DNA of 64,000 nucleotides, from the NCBI GenBank assembly GCA_003550325.1, contig QKWP01000359.1, forward strand, positions 186,040 through 250,039, in the 5' to 3' direction. How positions within the stretch are numbered: the stretch's first letter is position 1; every line of letters begins with the position of its first letter. Position numbers and translations under genes: made by a program. The stretch is from Gigaspora rosea (taxonomy: Eukaryota; Glomeromycota; Glomeromycetes; Diversisporales; Gigasporaceae). The notes beneath the pieces were generated by a model. The model saw only the letters and a list, made by a program, of their open reading frames with translations, was not told the DNA's origin and did not search any database. This document shows, piece after piece, positions 48,548 to 60,894 of the stretch.

Positions 48548-48727
48548 GATCGAAATACAATTTACTCTCGTTATAGTGAATTTTTATTATAGTGAAGAAT
48601 TTTGAATTCCTGAATTATTAAACTTCAACTCGATATTTATATAGTATTCTCTGATATAAGATATAGTGAATATTTTTTTCCTCAGTCCGAAGGCTTCACT
48701 ACAACGAGAATGAGTTATATTTCGATC
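48548..48727. mobile_element. MITE, CTCGTTATAGTGAA ends
   Basis: Left gatcgaaataCAATTTACTCTCGTTATAGT; the right end is its imperfect reverse complement (TTCACTACAACGAGAATGAG). 180 bp, Tc1/pogo-like. Confidence 0.75.
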
Positions 48728-48957
48728 AAAAATTTTTGCCAATACATGTACGATTTTTTGAATAATTAATGCATTATAATTTATTTATTTGGAATAATTA
48801 TGATATATTGGTGAAGTATAGTTATTCGACAAACTCTTATGATCATGAATGTATTTCTTTCCGTTATTTTTTTCATGTGTTACGAAATAACGTTTATTTG
48901 AATTAAAACTCAGCCGACAACTCCTACCAATTACGATCGTAATTTGTCGGATAACAC

Positions 48958-49098
48958 CATTATTGGGCAAATTTTTGAATAACGGTAAATTGGGCTCAAC
49001 CGGACAAATGATTGGCTGACACGTGCCGCTTTGCGGCACGTGTTCATTTGCCTGGTTGAACAAATTTACCGCTATTCAAAAATTTTTGCCCAATAATG
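48958..49098. repeat. Hairpin, arms about 68 bp
   Basis: CATTATTGGGCAAATTTTTG is mirrored by CAAAAATTTTTGCCCAATAATG. The stem centre is GACACGTGCCGC-ttt-GCGGCACGTGTTC, a strong G/C hairpin. Confidence 0.85.
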
Positions 49099-49130
49099 TA
49101 TACTTAATTAACCGATGTTATATATTTTAA

Positions 49131-49459
49131 AAGAGTTTTACTAAAACGCACCTATGGTGTTTTACACCATGTCAATCAAAATTTAAGATCAGGTGTAACA
49201 AAAAATTTCGTTATTTTGGTTATTTTTTTAAAAAAAACATTCATATCGCAAAATTTTGCTTATGAAACCACCTTTGGGGTTCTAATAAAAAATTACTTGC
49301 TAAATTTCGTATATACTAATGCCCCGATAAAATCCCAGGCCTTACCCTAACCCTAAAGTAATTAAAATTTATTTTGTTTTGTAAAAATTTATTTTTTTGT
49401 TTTTGTTACACGGATTTGCAAATAAAATACCATAAGTGCGTTTTTAATAATTGTTTTAA
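49131..49459. mobile_element. MITE, same family as 30307-31003
   Basis: Ends ACTAAAACGCACCTATGGTG and (reverse complement) TAAAAACGCACTTATGGTAT. The interior has accctaaccctaaagtaatt. Shorter, without the nested insert. Confidence 0.8.
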
Positions 49460-50390
49460 AAAAATAAGATATTCGAATTTGCAAATATAAATTAAATATT
49501 ATGTTACATCTTAATTTCGCATTAATCTAATTCGGTTAAATATATCAGATTTCGCTTATTATTGTATTGATCAATATACTTTAAGATGGTATAAAGTACA
49601 TTTAAAGAATTTTTATTAGTTCAATCATCTTCAAAGATATCTCAATAGTTACCCAATCAAATAAGATAAAATTTTTTATTTTATCTTAAAAACTAAACAA
49701 AAATTTTAATCAAGTTTGGTTAGGTGATTTCTTAATGACTACCTAGCAAATTCAATAGTGTTTTTTTTATTTTGATTTATTACATCATCGAAACATTTTT
49801 GGCTCAAAGTTTAAAAATAATTTAGCTACATCTTTGTTGATAAACTTTATAAAAAATTTTTGAATTTGAGCGAAGATATCTCAATGATAAAATAGTCAAA
49901 TGCAAGGAAAAATTTTTTTATTTTAATATTATATAATTAGAGAATTAAATAAAAAATTTTAAAAATCTTTACAGCATATTTATACTGTAATTATTACAAG
50001 ATAATAAATATTAGATTACTGATATTATATTCTATTGCAAAAATAAGTTGTAACCCAGTGTTGCTATAGAAAAGTCACACTTCATATTTGCAGCAAGCAA
50101 TACTAATTATACTTCTAATTATAAGTAATCGCAAGATTTTTTTTATTGTTAAAACAAAAAATCATTATATTAATTTGATTCTTTATTAATTACCTATTAT
50201 TAAATATTGCTTAACAGCTAATTTTAGTACAAGTAAAAACTTTATAATGTTTACGATCTTATAATTAATAGATTTTGTCAGATATAAAAAAAAAACTATC
50301 AAAGTATCTATTTATAATTATTAACTACACTATTAAATTTACAGCCACGATTTATACATATACGAGATTTAATATGTGGCTTTAATTAAA
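49460..50390. other. Intergenic with foldback-family remnants
   Basis: caaataagataaaattttttattttatctt at about 49655 and its flanks resemble the central palindromes of the 26.8- and 29-kb foldbacks. No gene. Confidence 0.4.
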
Positions 50391-50400
50391 ATTATATAAA

Positions 50401-50510
50401 AACAATGGTTTTGCATTTAAACAATAGTTTCGCATCTAAACAATGGCTTCGCATCCAAACAATGGCTTCGCATCCAAACAATGGCTTTATATCTTAACAA
50501 TGATAAGTTC
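50401..50510. repeat. 21-bp tandem repeat, about five copies
   Basis: Unit AACAATGGCTTCGCATCCAA plus a; outer copies diverged. Followed to 50740 by ggttttgtcatttcg mini-repeats like those at 6.2-6.9 kb. Confidence 0.8.
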
Positions 50511-51129
50511 TTAATCAAAAATCAATAACTTTACATCAAACAATAACATAGCTTTTAAGGCTTTATCTTTCACCGGAGGTTTATTCTTTATAGGGGGGCT
50601 TTAACTTTTATCAGAAATTTCGCCATCTATAAGAAATTTGTCTTTATAAAGGTTTCGCAGGTTTTGTCAGTTTCGCCAGAGGTTTTGTCATTTGAGGAGG
50701 TAGGTTTCGTCTTTTGTCATTTTGCAAAAAGGTTTTGTCTAACAACATTAGCTACAGTATTTCTTAAGGAAATGAAAGTGGCAAGTGGAATAATATCAAG
50801 TGATGGATATTAGTTAGTGCACAATGGTTCTAATACGTTTGCAGGATTTATATTACATATTTACTATTAATAATAAATTGATTTTTTTTTTAATTTTAAA
50901 ATAAAAAAATATAACCTTTAGCCATATTTTTCTGGTTGCCATGCTGAGTATGCTGATGAGCTTGACAAATTGCATAATAAAAATCTTGGATAGAACAAAT
51001 TTTCGTAACACGAATATAATTTCAGTTGTAATATTTAACGTTTCAATATTTCCAACTTTAACTACCGTAAATGTATGAAAGACTCAATAATTGAACTTGG
51101 AGTTTCATGTGATTCTCATCTTTAATTGC

Positions 51130-51345
51130 GCGCTTCTTTATTATTATTTATTGCGCCCTTCCCAACCTTTCATTGCGCCCTTCCTAATCTTTCATTGTCC
51201 CTTCACATTCATTGTAGCCTTTCCCAATCTTTCGCTGTTCCTTAATGTTCATTACGTCCTTCCCAATCTTTCGCAGCGCCTCTTTATTTTATCTTTTCCC
51301 AATCTTCGATTATGTCTTTTCACAACCTTTTGCAACGTGCGATAT
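51130..51345. repeat. Degenerate 25-30-bp tandem repeat
   Basis: Words TTGCGCCCTTCCCAATCTTTC repeated with variation about seven times. The open frame through it (from 51091) is a by-product. Confidence 0.7.
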
Positions 51346-54300
51346 TTCAGCATTAAGACAATATAGTATTACGACGTGTTTTTATTGTTTACAGTTTTGC
51401 GGCAATTAATACAGAAAATTCTGTTATAGTATTATTTTGAAAAATTAATTCGACATCAGCTATACAATCAATAATCTTTTTTATTCGGGCTACAATAATA
51501 TGTAAACAAATTAGAACTTAGAAATTATACATGATCAATCAAATCAAAGCAGCTGTTTCTTTTATTATTGATGTATGGATACTGTATTACTTTAACCTTC
51601 TTTAATTTAATTTTGATCTCCTCTCCATTTAGATAATCTGTTTCCGGTTTTCCGCAATAACATCGAGCAGCTATCTATTCTTTAATTATTTATGTATTGC
51701 ATATAAATATTTGTCCATGGCTTTTAAAAGCAAAATAAACAAATAAAAGTTATACAGAAAAGGCTTAATTCTTTGCAATTCTTTATATTTAAGCAATGCT
51801 TATAAAGTTTAGAGAAGATTAAATTGACGTTTGACATTAAAAACATGTGAGATAAAAATGGTGGATACTTCGGATACTTCAGAGCTCCAAATTCAAATCG
51901 CGAAAGATGTAGGTAAAGCTGTCGATTTTAATCCACATAATGGCAAACCAGCAACAATAATAGCGTGTTCACCTAATGGTGAATATATTGCTACATGGTG
52001 TTTTGAAAATAGGTCAGTTGTTGGCTGGAAAATTGTTGATGGTGAATTGCAGTTAAAGCATGAATACATGATTTCTGTGGATGATACTATATATGCTAAA
52101 TGTCCAGAATTGTATGTGCACGAAGGTATTGAAATTGATCTGAATAAGCACAAAGATAATATCCGTAGACACCTTAAGCAGAACTTATCATCATTCGTTT
52201 CTGTTTCTGATAATAAACTTGTATCTATGCCAATTTATCATAGCCTTCTTCCTTTTTCGTCATTTACAATTGGTAGGCTTTTCTTTTTATATACATGAAT
52301 TATATAGTGAAGCCGAATGGCAATAATTTTACTATTTACTTTCATGATTTTATACTTTTAGTCGTGACAAAAATTTTTTATAATTTCAATGAGATAATCA
52401 CTGTAGATATATCATGAAAAAATAAATAGTTAAATTACTTTTTTATATATTCATCTTTTCAAACCTTATTATTTTTGAGTTATGATTTAGTTCTAAATTA
52501 AATTTTATTTGTTTTAGGAATTTTCGATTTCAAAACCAAAGAGCAACGTTTGCAAAATCTACCGATGACTAATTTTTATGTTGTATGTCTGGCTTTTTTA
52601 AAAAATAGTGATTTAGTTATTGTTGGTTATAAGCGTAATCAATCTAAAGTATATAGGGCATATGTCTTTACTCAACAAAATAGTTCAGAATTGATTCACA
52701 AATCCACAATAAAATTAGACACTATTGAAAATATTGATTATATTTCTATAACAATTACAGGAAAGATATTTATATATAATACAAGTATAGGAAATATTAC
52801 AAAATGGGATATCATGACTTTAAAGCTTGAGGCGTACTTTTTATTCAAACCCGAATGTTATGATAATAGAGAGATAAAGTTGAGCGATGATGAATTATTA
52901 CTATTTGTGCGTGGAACCGACTCATCTTATTCATACATATCCATTTATTTGGCTAAAAATGGAATGAGATTTACAACATGTATGTAAGTAAAAAATATAA
53001 ATACAATTAATTTAATTTCAAATTACTAATTATTTATTATTACTATAAGATGCATATGATAAGCAAATTAAAATTGATGCAGTTTATCTAGTTGCTTCCA
53101 ATATTGGAGCACGACTTCTTATAATCGCTTATAATGAAGAAGATAAATCAGAAATTTACATGTTAAGGGATCCATTTACATTTACAGAGCCTGTAGATGC
53201 TCATAAGTTCTTTGATTGTTCTGAAGATTCAGATATGCAAATTCAATTTCAATATCCATTTATTGTAAAATCTGATCAGATCATAGGATTTATTAGGACT
53301 AATGATGAAAATATTGATAAAAAATTGATAATTAAGGAATTAATACAAGATAAAAATAATTGGATCACATTTTTAAGACAAGCATTAGGAGATTTCAATA
53401 GAATTTTTATGTCATCAGTCAAAGAACAAGTTATTGAATTTCTTGAAAATAAACGCATAGAAATTGATATTGGAATTTCTGAATCGTATTTCGAAAAAAC
53501 TTTAGAACCTTTCAAATCTTTATTTTTTGATCTTAAGGAAATTGACAAGGCAATTAATAAGGCAAGCAATGAAAAACCTGATGATGATGATGATGATGCA
53601 AAATTTATTCATAATGAGATATTTGAAAAGAATCTTGTCAAGTGGACTTTACAATGTAATAAAACAAGTGATATTCTTTTGGCAAAACATCTCAAAACTG
53701 AAAAAGAGAGTTCAATCTGTATAAATACTCGTTCAGGTTTAGATTCTAAAAAAGCATCATTTGTAATAAGTTGTTGTTGTCTAGATAATGATGACTTGGT
53801 TATGGTTACAGTAAGACATGCATTTATTTGGACATTTAGCACAAAAAATGATATATTGTTGATTTATACTTGGAGATCTGATAGGAGTAGTGAAATCATT
53901 GACTATTTCAAAAATGCAGATTATTTTTTTCCTCCACCTCAATATATTAATAGAGAAGCCGCTTTTGCACAACAAGATGGAACCAAAAGATTTTTTTTTA
54001 ATGAAATGATAGATGAATATATTAATAATGAATTTTTTTTAATTCTTTATGGAAAAGATATTATTAATGAAAATAATGACTTATTATTGCAAAAGTTATG
54101 CAGTAGTTCCTTTAAGTATACTTTTGAAAGTGCTGAAGGTTTAGTTTCAAATATAAAGATATTTAATATAATTTCACAATCTATTACAAAAATCTTCAAA
54201 GCAAATCCTATATTCTTCAGGGACTTTATAATGCAAATTTCATTTTTGTGTGTTTTTGACCAACACTATATAAACCTTTTTTTAAAAAAAGCAGAAATTC

Positions 54301-55339
54301 CTCCAAGTTATCATAATTATGGAAGTTACAGTCGATTATCTAAATTAACTTGTCTAGACTCTCTAGATTCTCTATTAAACACATTTTTAAATAACAAATA
54401 TCTGTGTAAAATTATTATGTGGTTTAAGAAATATAAAGAACAATTCAACAGATATTATGAATTGCATTTTGTTAAAAAAAAACCAAAAGATCAGCAATTA
54501 CTTTTAATGTTTCCATTACAAAACTTTGTTACTTATCCTGAAGATTATAAATTTTGGTAAGACCTATTTAAACCAAAGTCTAGTAATTTTATAGAAATAA
54601 CTGATTTATCTTTTTACGAAACTTGGAATGGTGAAGCGCTTATAGATTTTAAATGGAATACTTTTGGTAAAAAATATTATTTAGCAATTTGGGCAATATA
54701 TACAGTTTTTTTTGGTAGTTTTATTATTGTTGCTACATTATATAATCATATTCCTTGGTATTATCAAAAAATTTTCTTGAACACTACTATAATTCTTGGA
54801 TTCTGGCATCTATTTTTTGAAATTCGACAATTTATTTATTCACCTATAGGTTATTTTTCAAGTACTTGGAATTATTTAGGTGAATTTCTATTAAAATTAC
54901 TAATCACTAGAGGTGATTGTCTATAAAATTGGAAACACAGTTAATATATACATAACTTACGTGATATTCTATTTTATAGATCTTAGTGCTATAATACCTA
55001 CGTTAGCAACTTCTAAAATATGGATCTGTCTCAACTTGGGCTATTACATTTTCAACCTTATTTCTTGAATTAAAATTTATTCTTTTTTTTCGATCTATAC
55101 AATTTTTTGGAATATATCTTGCTATGATTATGAATACAGTAGATCAAGTCATATCTTTTCTAATAATATTTGGATTTATTATACTTGCATTTGCACATTC
55201 ACTACATCTCTTACTGCGATACGCACCTGAAACAACTCAAGGTACATAATCGATTATTTGATTTACTATTTACTGTATTTTATAATAGTATTAGTATTGA
55301 TTTAATAATTTTAAAAATTTTTCGATTTAGATTCAAATA

Positions 55340-55673
55340 TGGGCCCTCAAAAGTAGAAACCAGACAATTTGGGAAAATCGGCAAAAACTTTTTTGTTACA
55401 CAAAATCAAAACAATCTAAAAATAGTATATTCATGATTAACAAACCTGTTTAAACAGGATTATCAGATCTATAGACCTTCAAAATCGCAGTAAATATATT
55501 TTTAGATTATAGCGTCAAAAGCTTTTAACCGTTGTATCACAAAAATTTATTAAGTGATCAGACTTTCATTATTAAGTAAAAAAGTTTTGTCATTAAATTT
55601 TACACCTGATCAATCAAACCGGTTAATTTTCAAAAAATTGTCAAATTGTCTGGTTTCTACTTTTGAGGGCCCA
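55340..55673. mobile_element. MITE inserted in a channel exon, TA target site
   Basis: Inverted ends TGGGCCCTCAAAAGTAGAAA continuing through ccagacaatttg, essentially perfect. TA at 55338-55339 and 55674-55675. Removing it restores the exon sequence attcaaa-ta-tgtttgc between an acceptor (55330) and a donor (55733), which proves the insertion point. Confidence 0.92.
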
Positions 55674-56168
55674 TATGTTTGCACAATTTGGTTCTGCAAT
55701 TTTGGCGTCTTATTATATGATGATGATTACAGGTTACTTTTTTTATTTAATTACTATTAAAAATTTTATAACTTTATTTAATATAATTATTTTATTATTT
55801 ATATTAGGAGATTCAGCACCTATTTCATCATGGGTTTTAAACACAAATATTATAATAATGATTTTAATGATTTTATTTTCATTTTTTACAATAATTTATT
55901 TGATGAATTTATTTATTGGAATTCTTGGTAATTTAATTGGCAATACAAATCATCGTATTGCTTATTTGGCCCTAAAGAAAGAGGTATGTACAAGTTTTAT
56001 GATTTTGATTTAGGTTTAAATCTTTTAATTTAATTTATATCTTGTTAAATGTTAAATTTTATTTAGATTATTGTTGAAATTGAGTTATTTTGTTTGCTAC
56101 CTTTTCAAAGAAGAAAACATAATTGGTTTCCAGAAACTTTGTACGTAATTGAAAAAAATTATGCCATA

Positions 56169-56338
56169 GTCAGGTCTTGATATAATCACTCTTAATATAG
56201 TCAAAAACTATAAAAAATTATGTTTTCATTTTGCCGATGATTATAAAGTTTAAGAACTTTAACCACTATATAGGCACTATAACCTTAGTCACATTGAATT
56301 TTAGTTACTAACCCGGTGATTATATTAAGGTTAATCTG
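56169..56338. mobile_element. MITE inserted in the channel gene, TA target site
   Basis: TA then GTCAGGTCTTGATATAATCA at the left; right end reverse complement CAGATTAACCTTAATATAAT. 170 bp. It interrupts the frame after FPETLYVIEKNYA. Confidence 0.7.
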
Positions 56339-56666
56339 TATTAGAATTTTTTTATTAATCCTTTGGTTTTTTTATAAAAGCTTTTATCCAGTTAACCTAG
56401 ATGAAATTCGCAAAATAGTTCAGCAAGTTAATTCTACTGATTGGAATAAACCTTCTAAGCCTTATATTTCTAAGACTCTGTTAAAAATTCTTAATATTGA
56501 AAAGCAAGAGACTGAAGAACCAAAAAAAGAAATTGAAGAAAATCAAATCAACGAAATTAAAATTTTAATTCTAGAATCACAGAAGGAATTTGAAAAAACT
56601 CAAAATAAAAAAATTGAAGATTTATTTCTAGAATTAAAAAATTTGTTGAACAATAATGAAACATAA

Positions 56667-57866
56667 ATTCTATTAAAATATTTGTTTTTTTAGAACAAAT
56701 TTATACTATTATGGTAATTTTTTGGGTTTGGAATTTGTTCGGTATTATCAACAAGTATAATTTCACCAATAGGCCTTTTGCTGGCATCACTCAACGTGAT
56801 AATTTAGCGTGGTATTAGTTGTAGGTATATATGTTTATTTTAATTAAAAATAAACTATATTTTTTTTTTATTTTAAAATTTAAAATATTACGCCCTGTTT
56901 AACTTCATTGCACATTTCTTTTAAAGTTTATAAATTTAACTATTTTAGTCTAATATAAAATGGTTTGTTGTATTATCTGTCTACTTCCTAAATCCGTACC
57001 CATACGTTTCGGATCCTGATTGATAGTCGATTCCACTATAATACTAAATAAGTTAAACTTTAGCTCAAGCAAAAATGGAAACGACCCCTTTACTTATGGA
57101 TTTCGCAGGGGCTCAATCCCAAGGGGAGGCGTATGTAATGGATAGAAAATTTGGACTTCGGAATTTTTTATTATAATTTTTTTTATATACATATTATTCT
57201 ATTTTATTTTTTATATATTTGTCATGAGTTTCGTCACGCATGAATATGATAGTAGCTCTAAAATAAGTAATTCCCTTGTAAAAACAATTAAGTATACAAA
57301 AAAGGGAATTTCATGTGGTGGTGAATATGCTGTGCAGTTAATTTCACGCTGACGCTAAAAATTTCGTGCTGACGCTGAATCTATAGCGTAGACGCTAAAT
57401 TATTAGCGTAAACGTTAACTACAGCGTAGACGCTGTAGAAACTAAAATGTATATAAGACCTTTGAATTTCAATAAAGCTAAACAACTTATGACGTTCAAT
57501 TTAAAAATGCAATTATAATAAAAGTAAAACCCTTATCTTTTGAATTCGACTTTAACCTTAATAAACCTTGCGAGACTCAATTCGACGGACTGAATTGACT
57601 TGTAACTTCGTATTGGCTTATTATAACTCGAATTCTGCGTAACGAGTTTGGTTAATCTTTTAGAATTATTCACGTGATTCCGACCTAATTGAACTTCGTA
57701 CCTAGATTCCCTTCGATCCACAACCCGGATTATCGATACTTTTACGTACCGCCTTCATCTATTTATCCCTCATCCCGTAATCGGTTGGAGCTTTAAATTG
57801 GCACTATTGTCTATCTTGTTTTACCGCTCTCCCAACTCAACCGTTACAACATCTTTTAAAAGTTCA
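56667..57866. other. Intergenic, possible LTR-like segment
   Basis: A small ATG frame near 57075 (METTPLLMDFAGAQSQGEAY) is not recognised. 57230-57850 has TATATAAGACC (about 57451) and AATAAAG (about 57471) spaced like LTR U3/R signals, plus gacgctgta/tagcgt mini-repeats upstream. No paired LTR was found. Confidence 0.35.
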
Positions 57867-58259
57867 AATTAAATATCATATCTGAACGAAGATGCATGTA
57901 CATACGTACGTACGAAATTGCATTTGGCAAATTTTTAATAAAGACAAGTTGAAGTGCAATACGGACCAAAATTCCGAGATTTATAAACAAAATGCTATTA
58001 AACGTGCCTAAAAAAGTATAAATTAAGTTTAAATATACATGTGGTTACAATAATTGATATAAAAATCTTTTAAGGATACGCTGCAACAGTAAGTTCAATA
58101 AGAACCTGTGGAAAAAACTGCTGTTATTCCACGGGTCTTATGTAACAACCCGTGCTTTTTTCATTTGGTTATTGCACGGGATTGTACGTCAGACACCGTG
58201 AAATAATACTAGCGTCTGACCCGTGGCTCCGCCACGGGATCGTAAAAATTTCGAGCTTG

Positions 58260-60240
58260 ATCAGGTCTTCTATCTATTTAATAATTTAAAATATCTAAGT
58301 TAGCGATTGTTTCATTATAATTTAAAATATCTAAGTTAGCGATTGATTCATTATATCTTTTCATTATATAATTAATTTCATTCTATACCTTAAAGTTATC
58401 GTATTATCTGGTTAAATTTTTAGCAATCTAGTTAAATCTTCGGATGCATCATCTATCTATTTAATAATTTAAAATATAATAATTTCTCTAAGTTGGCGAT
58501 TGATTCATTATATCTTTTCATCTTATAATTAATTTCACTTCTATACTTTATCGTATTATCTGGTTAAATTTTTAGCAATCTAGTTAAATCTTCGGATGCG
58601 TCATCTATCTATTTAATAATTTAAAATAACAATAAATTTCTCGAAGTTAACGATTGATTCATTATACCTTTTCATCATATAATTAATTTCGCTTCTATAC
58701 CTTAAAGCTATCGTATTATCTGGTTCAATTTCTAGCAATCTAGTTAAATCTTCGGATGCGTCATCTATCTATTTAATAATTAAAAATAACAATAATTTCT
58801 CCAAGTTAGCGATTGATTCGTTATACCTTTCCATCATATAATTAATTCGTTTCTATACCTTAAAGCTATCGTATTATCTGATTCAATTTCTAGCAATCTA
58901 GTTAAATCTTCGGATGCGTCATCTATCTATTTAATAATTTAAAATAACAATAAATTTCTCGAAGTTAACGATTGATTCATTATACCTTTTCATCATATAA
59001 TTAATTTCGCTTCTATACCTTAAAGCTATCGTATTATCTGGTTCAATTTCTAGCAATCTAGTTAAATCTTCGGATGTGTCATCAATCTATTTAATTATTT
59101 AAAATAACAATAATTTCTCTAAGTTAGCGATTGATTCGTTATACCTTTTCATCATATCATTAATTTCACTTCTATACCTTAAAGCTATCGTATTATCTGG
59201 TTCAATTTCTAACAATCTAGTTAAATCTTCGGATGCGTCATCTATATATTTAATAATTTAAAAATAACAATAATTTCTCCAAGTTAGCGATTGATTCGTT
59301 ATACCTTTTCATCATATAATTAATTTCACTTCTATACCTTAAAGCTATCGTATTATCTGGTTCAATTTTTAGCAATCTAGTTAAATCTTCGGATGCGTCA
59401 TCTATCTATTTAATAATTTAAAATATAATAATTTCTCCAAGTTAGCAATTGATTCGTTATATCTTTTCATCTTATAATTAATTTCACTTCTATACCTTAA
59501 AGTTATCATATTATCTGGTTAAATTTCTAACAATCTAGTTTAATCTTCGGATGCGTCATCTATATATTTAATAATTAAAAAATAACAATAATTTTTCCAA
59601 GTTAGCGATTGATTCGTTATACCTTTTTATCATGTAATTAATTTCACTTCTATACCTTAAAGTTATCATATTATCTGGTTCAATTTCTAGCAATCTAGTA
59701 AATATTCGGATGCTTCATCCATCTATTTAATAATTTAAAATAACAATAAATTTCTCGAAGTTAACGATTGATTCGTTATACCTTTTCATTATATAATTAA
59801 TCTCACTTATATACCTTAAAGCTATCGTATTATCAGGTTCAATTTCTAGCAATCTAGTTAAATCTTCGGATGCTTAAATATAATAATTTCTCCAAGTTAG
59901 CGATTGATTCGTTATACCTTTTCATCATATAATTAATTTCACTTCTATACCGTAAAGCTATCGTATTATCTGGTTCAATTTCTAGCAATCTAGTTAAATC
60001 TCCGGATGCGTCTATTTAATAATTTAAAATAGCAATAATTTCTCCAAGTTAACGATTGATTCGTTATACCTTTTCATCATATTAGTAATTTTACTTCTAT
60101 ACCTTAATGTTATCGTATTATCTGGTTAAATTTCTAACAATCTAGTTAAATCTTCTATTTAATAATTTAAATAACAATAATTTCTCCAAGTTAACGATTG
60201 ATTCATTATACCTTTCCATCATATAATTAATTTTCGTAAA
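58260..60240. repeat. Satellite-like tandem array, unit about 159 bp, about 12 copies
   Basis: Unit marked by CTTCGGATGCGTCATCTATC, then atttaataatttaaaataac, tctccaagttagcgattgat, tcgttataccttttcatc and aaagctatcgtattatctgg. Measured spacings of CGGATG run 152-160 bp. Some units are truncated near 59870 and 60150. Confidence 0.92.
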
Positions 60241-60689
60241 ACATTAATTTCTATCGCAAAAAAATTCCAGTAGCACATTGTAGTACAGTATATAGTTAGG
60301 GTTGTATTGGGACTGTTACAGCTGTTTTCAAAAAGATGCAGAAAAAAATTAAAAATCCGGGAACTATCGTTAATTCTCCATGATACAATAATCTGCATCT
60401 TTCCACGCTTTTTGAAAACAGTTGCAAGATACTGTGAAAATTCTGTTACCGGTTATTATAAAAATCATGTTACAAAACTTATTATTCTCGATTTTACGTA
60501 TTGATGATTAAACCATGAAAATGATCAAAATGTCGCAATAATTGCAGATGATCACGGGAATTTTGTAATACTGTAATAATTACTCACCTTACGTAAATTA
60601 TTAAATTATGCAAGTTTTCCCACACTCAGGTAGATACGACCAATCAAAAACGTTAAAACGCACGAACCCAGAATTGAGTTATATAGATA

Positions 60690-60760
60690 GTTATTGTATG
60701 GGTATATGAATAACCCGTGGCCTTCAGCCACGGTTATTCACTACATACCCATACAATAAC
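60690..60760. repeat. Hairpin, arms about 32 bp
   Basis: TTATTGTATGGGTATATGAA then taacccgtggc, mirrored by gccacggttattc and TACATACCCATACAATAA. At the right edge of the insertion. Confidence 0.85.
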
Positions 60761-60894
60761 AAGTATTTTATTGTTTCGTCGGACAATATGGTACTCAGAC
60801 CTTTATAAATAGTTTATACCAATTTAAATATTAGAGTAGCTAATTCATTAAAAACATACATATATTACAGTAATATGCTTATAGTACTGTTAGT

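Larger units (their letters stand above)
51858..56666 (+). pseudogene. WD40-like N-terminus plus ion-transport (TRP-like) channel, disrupted
   Basis: ATG 51858. Exons 51858-52272, 52518-52979 and 53050 onward, all GT-AG and in frame. The N-terminal 550+ residues have beta-propeller-like blocks (IIACSPNGEYIATWCF; IVGYKRNQSKVYRAYVF; VMVTVRHAFIWTFSTKNDIL) and an acidic D6 run. TAA at 54558 interrupts an otherwise continuing frame (FYETWNGEALIDFKWNTFGK, then TM segments YLAIWAIYTVFFGSFIIV and ILGFWHLFFEIRQFIYSP). A one-base shift lies near 55020 before ITFSTLFLELKFILFFRSIQ. The pore/S6 region follows (MFAQFGSAILASYYMMM; LMILFSFFTIIYLMNLFIGI), then a coiled-coil tail ending at 56666. MITEs at 55340 and 56169 break it further. 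The family is a large plasma-membrane cation-channel-like group in these fungi. This copy is a young pseudogene. Confidence 0.8.
58131..60770. mobile_element. About 2.6-kb Helitron-like insertion with internal satellite
   Basis: Defined by comparison with copy 1: ...gttatt | insert | ttattgtttcg. On the minus strand, CCCGTGGC-gga-GCCACGGG (58220-58238) is followed by 7 nt, CTAG (58209-58212) and T, a Helitron 3' end; 75 bp more with acccgtgc/gcacggg palindromes precede it. The interior is almost entirely a 159-bp tandem array. The right side ends with a large hairpin. No Rep/helicase. Confidence 0.7.

Noticed and set aside
51091-51366. 91-codon ATG-less frame, hydrophobic protein
   Set aside because: Follows a degenerate ccttcccaatctttc tandem repeat.
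58260-60240. CRISPR-like array
   Set aside because: Eukaryotic context, and a whole 159-bp unit is repeated with no short repeat/unique spacer structure. It is a satellite.
60307-60504. 65-codon frame downstream of the satellite
   Set aside because: Begins at a non-ATG codon and overlaps an imperfect inverted repeat (gttttcaaaaa / tttttgaaaac); no protein features.
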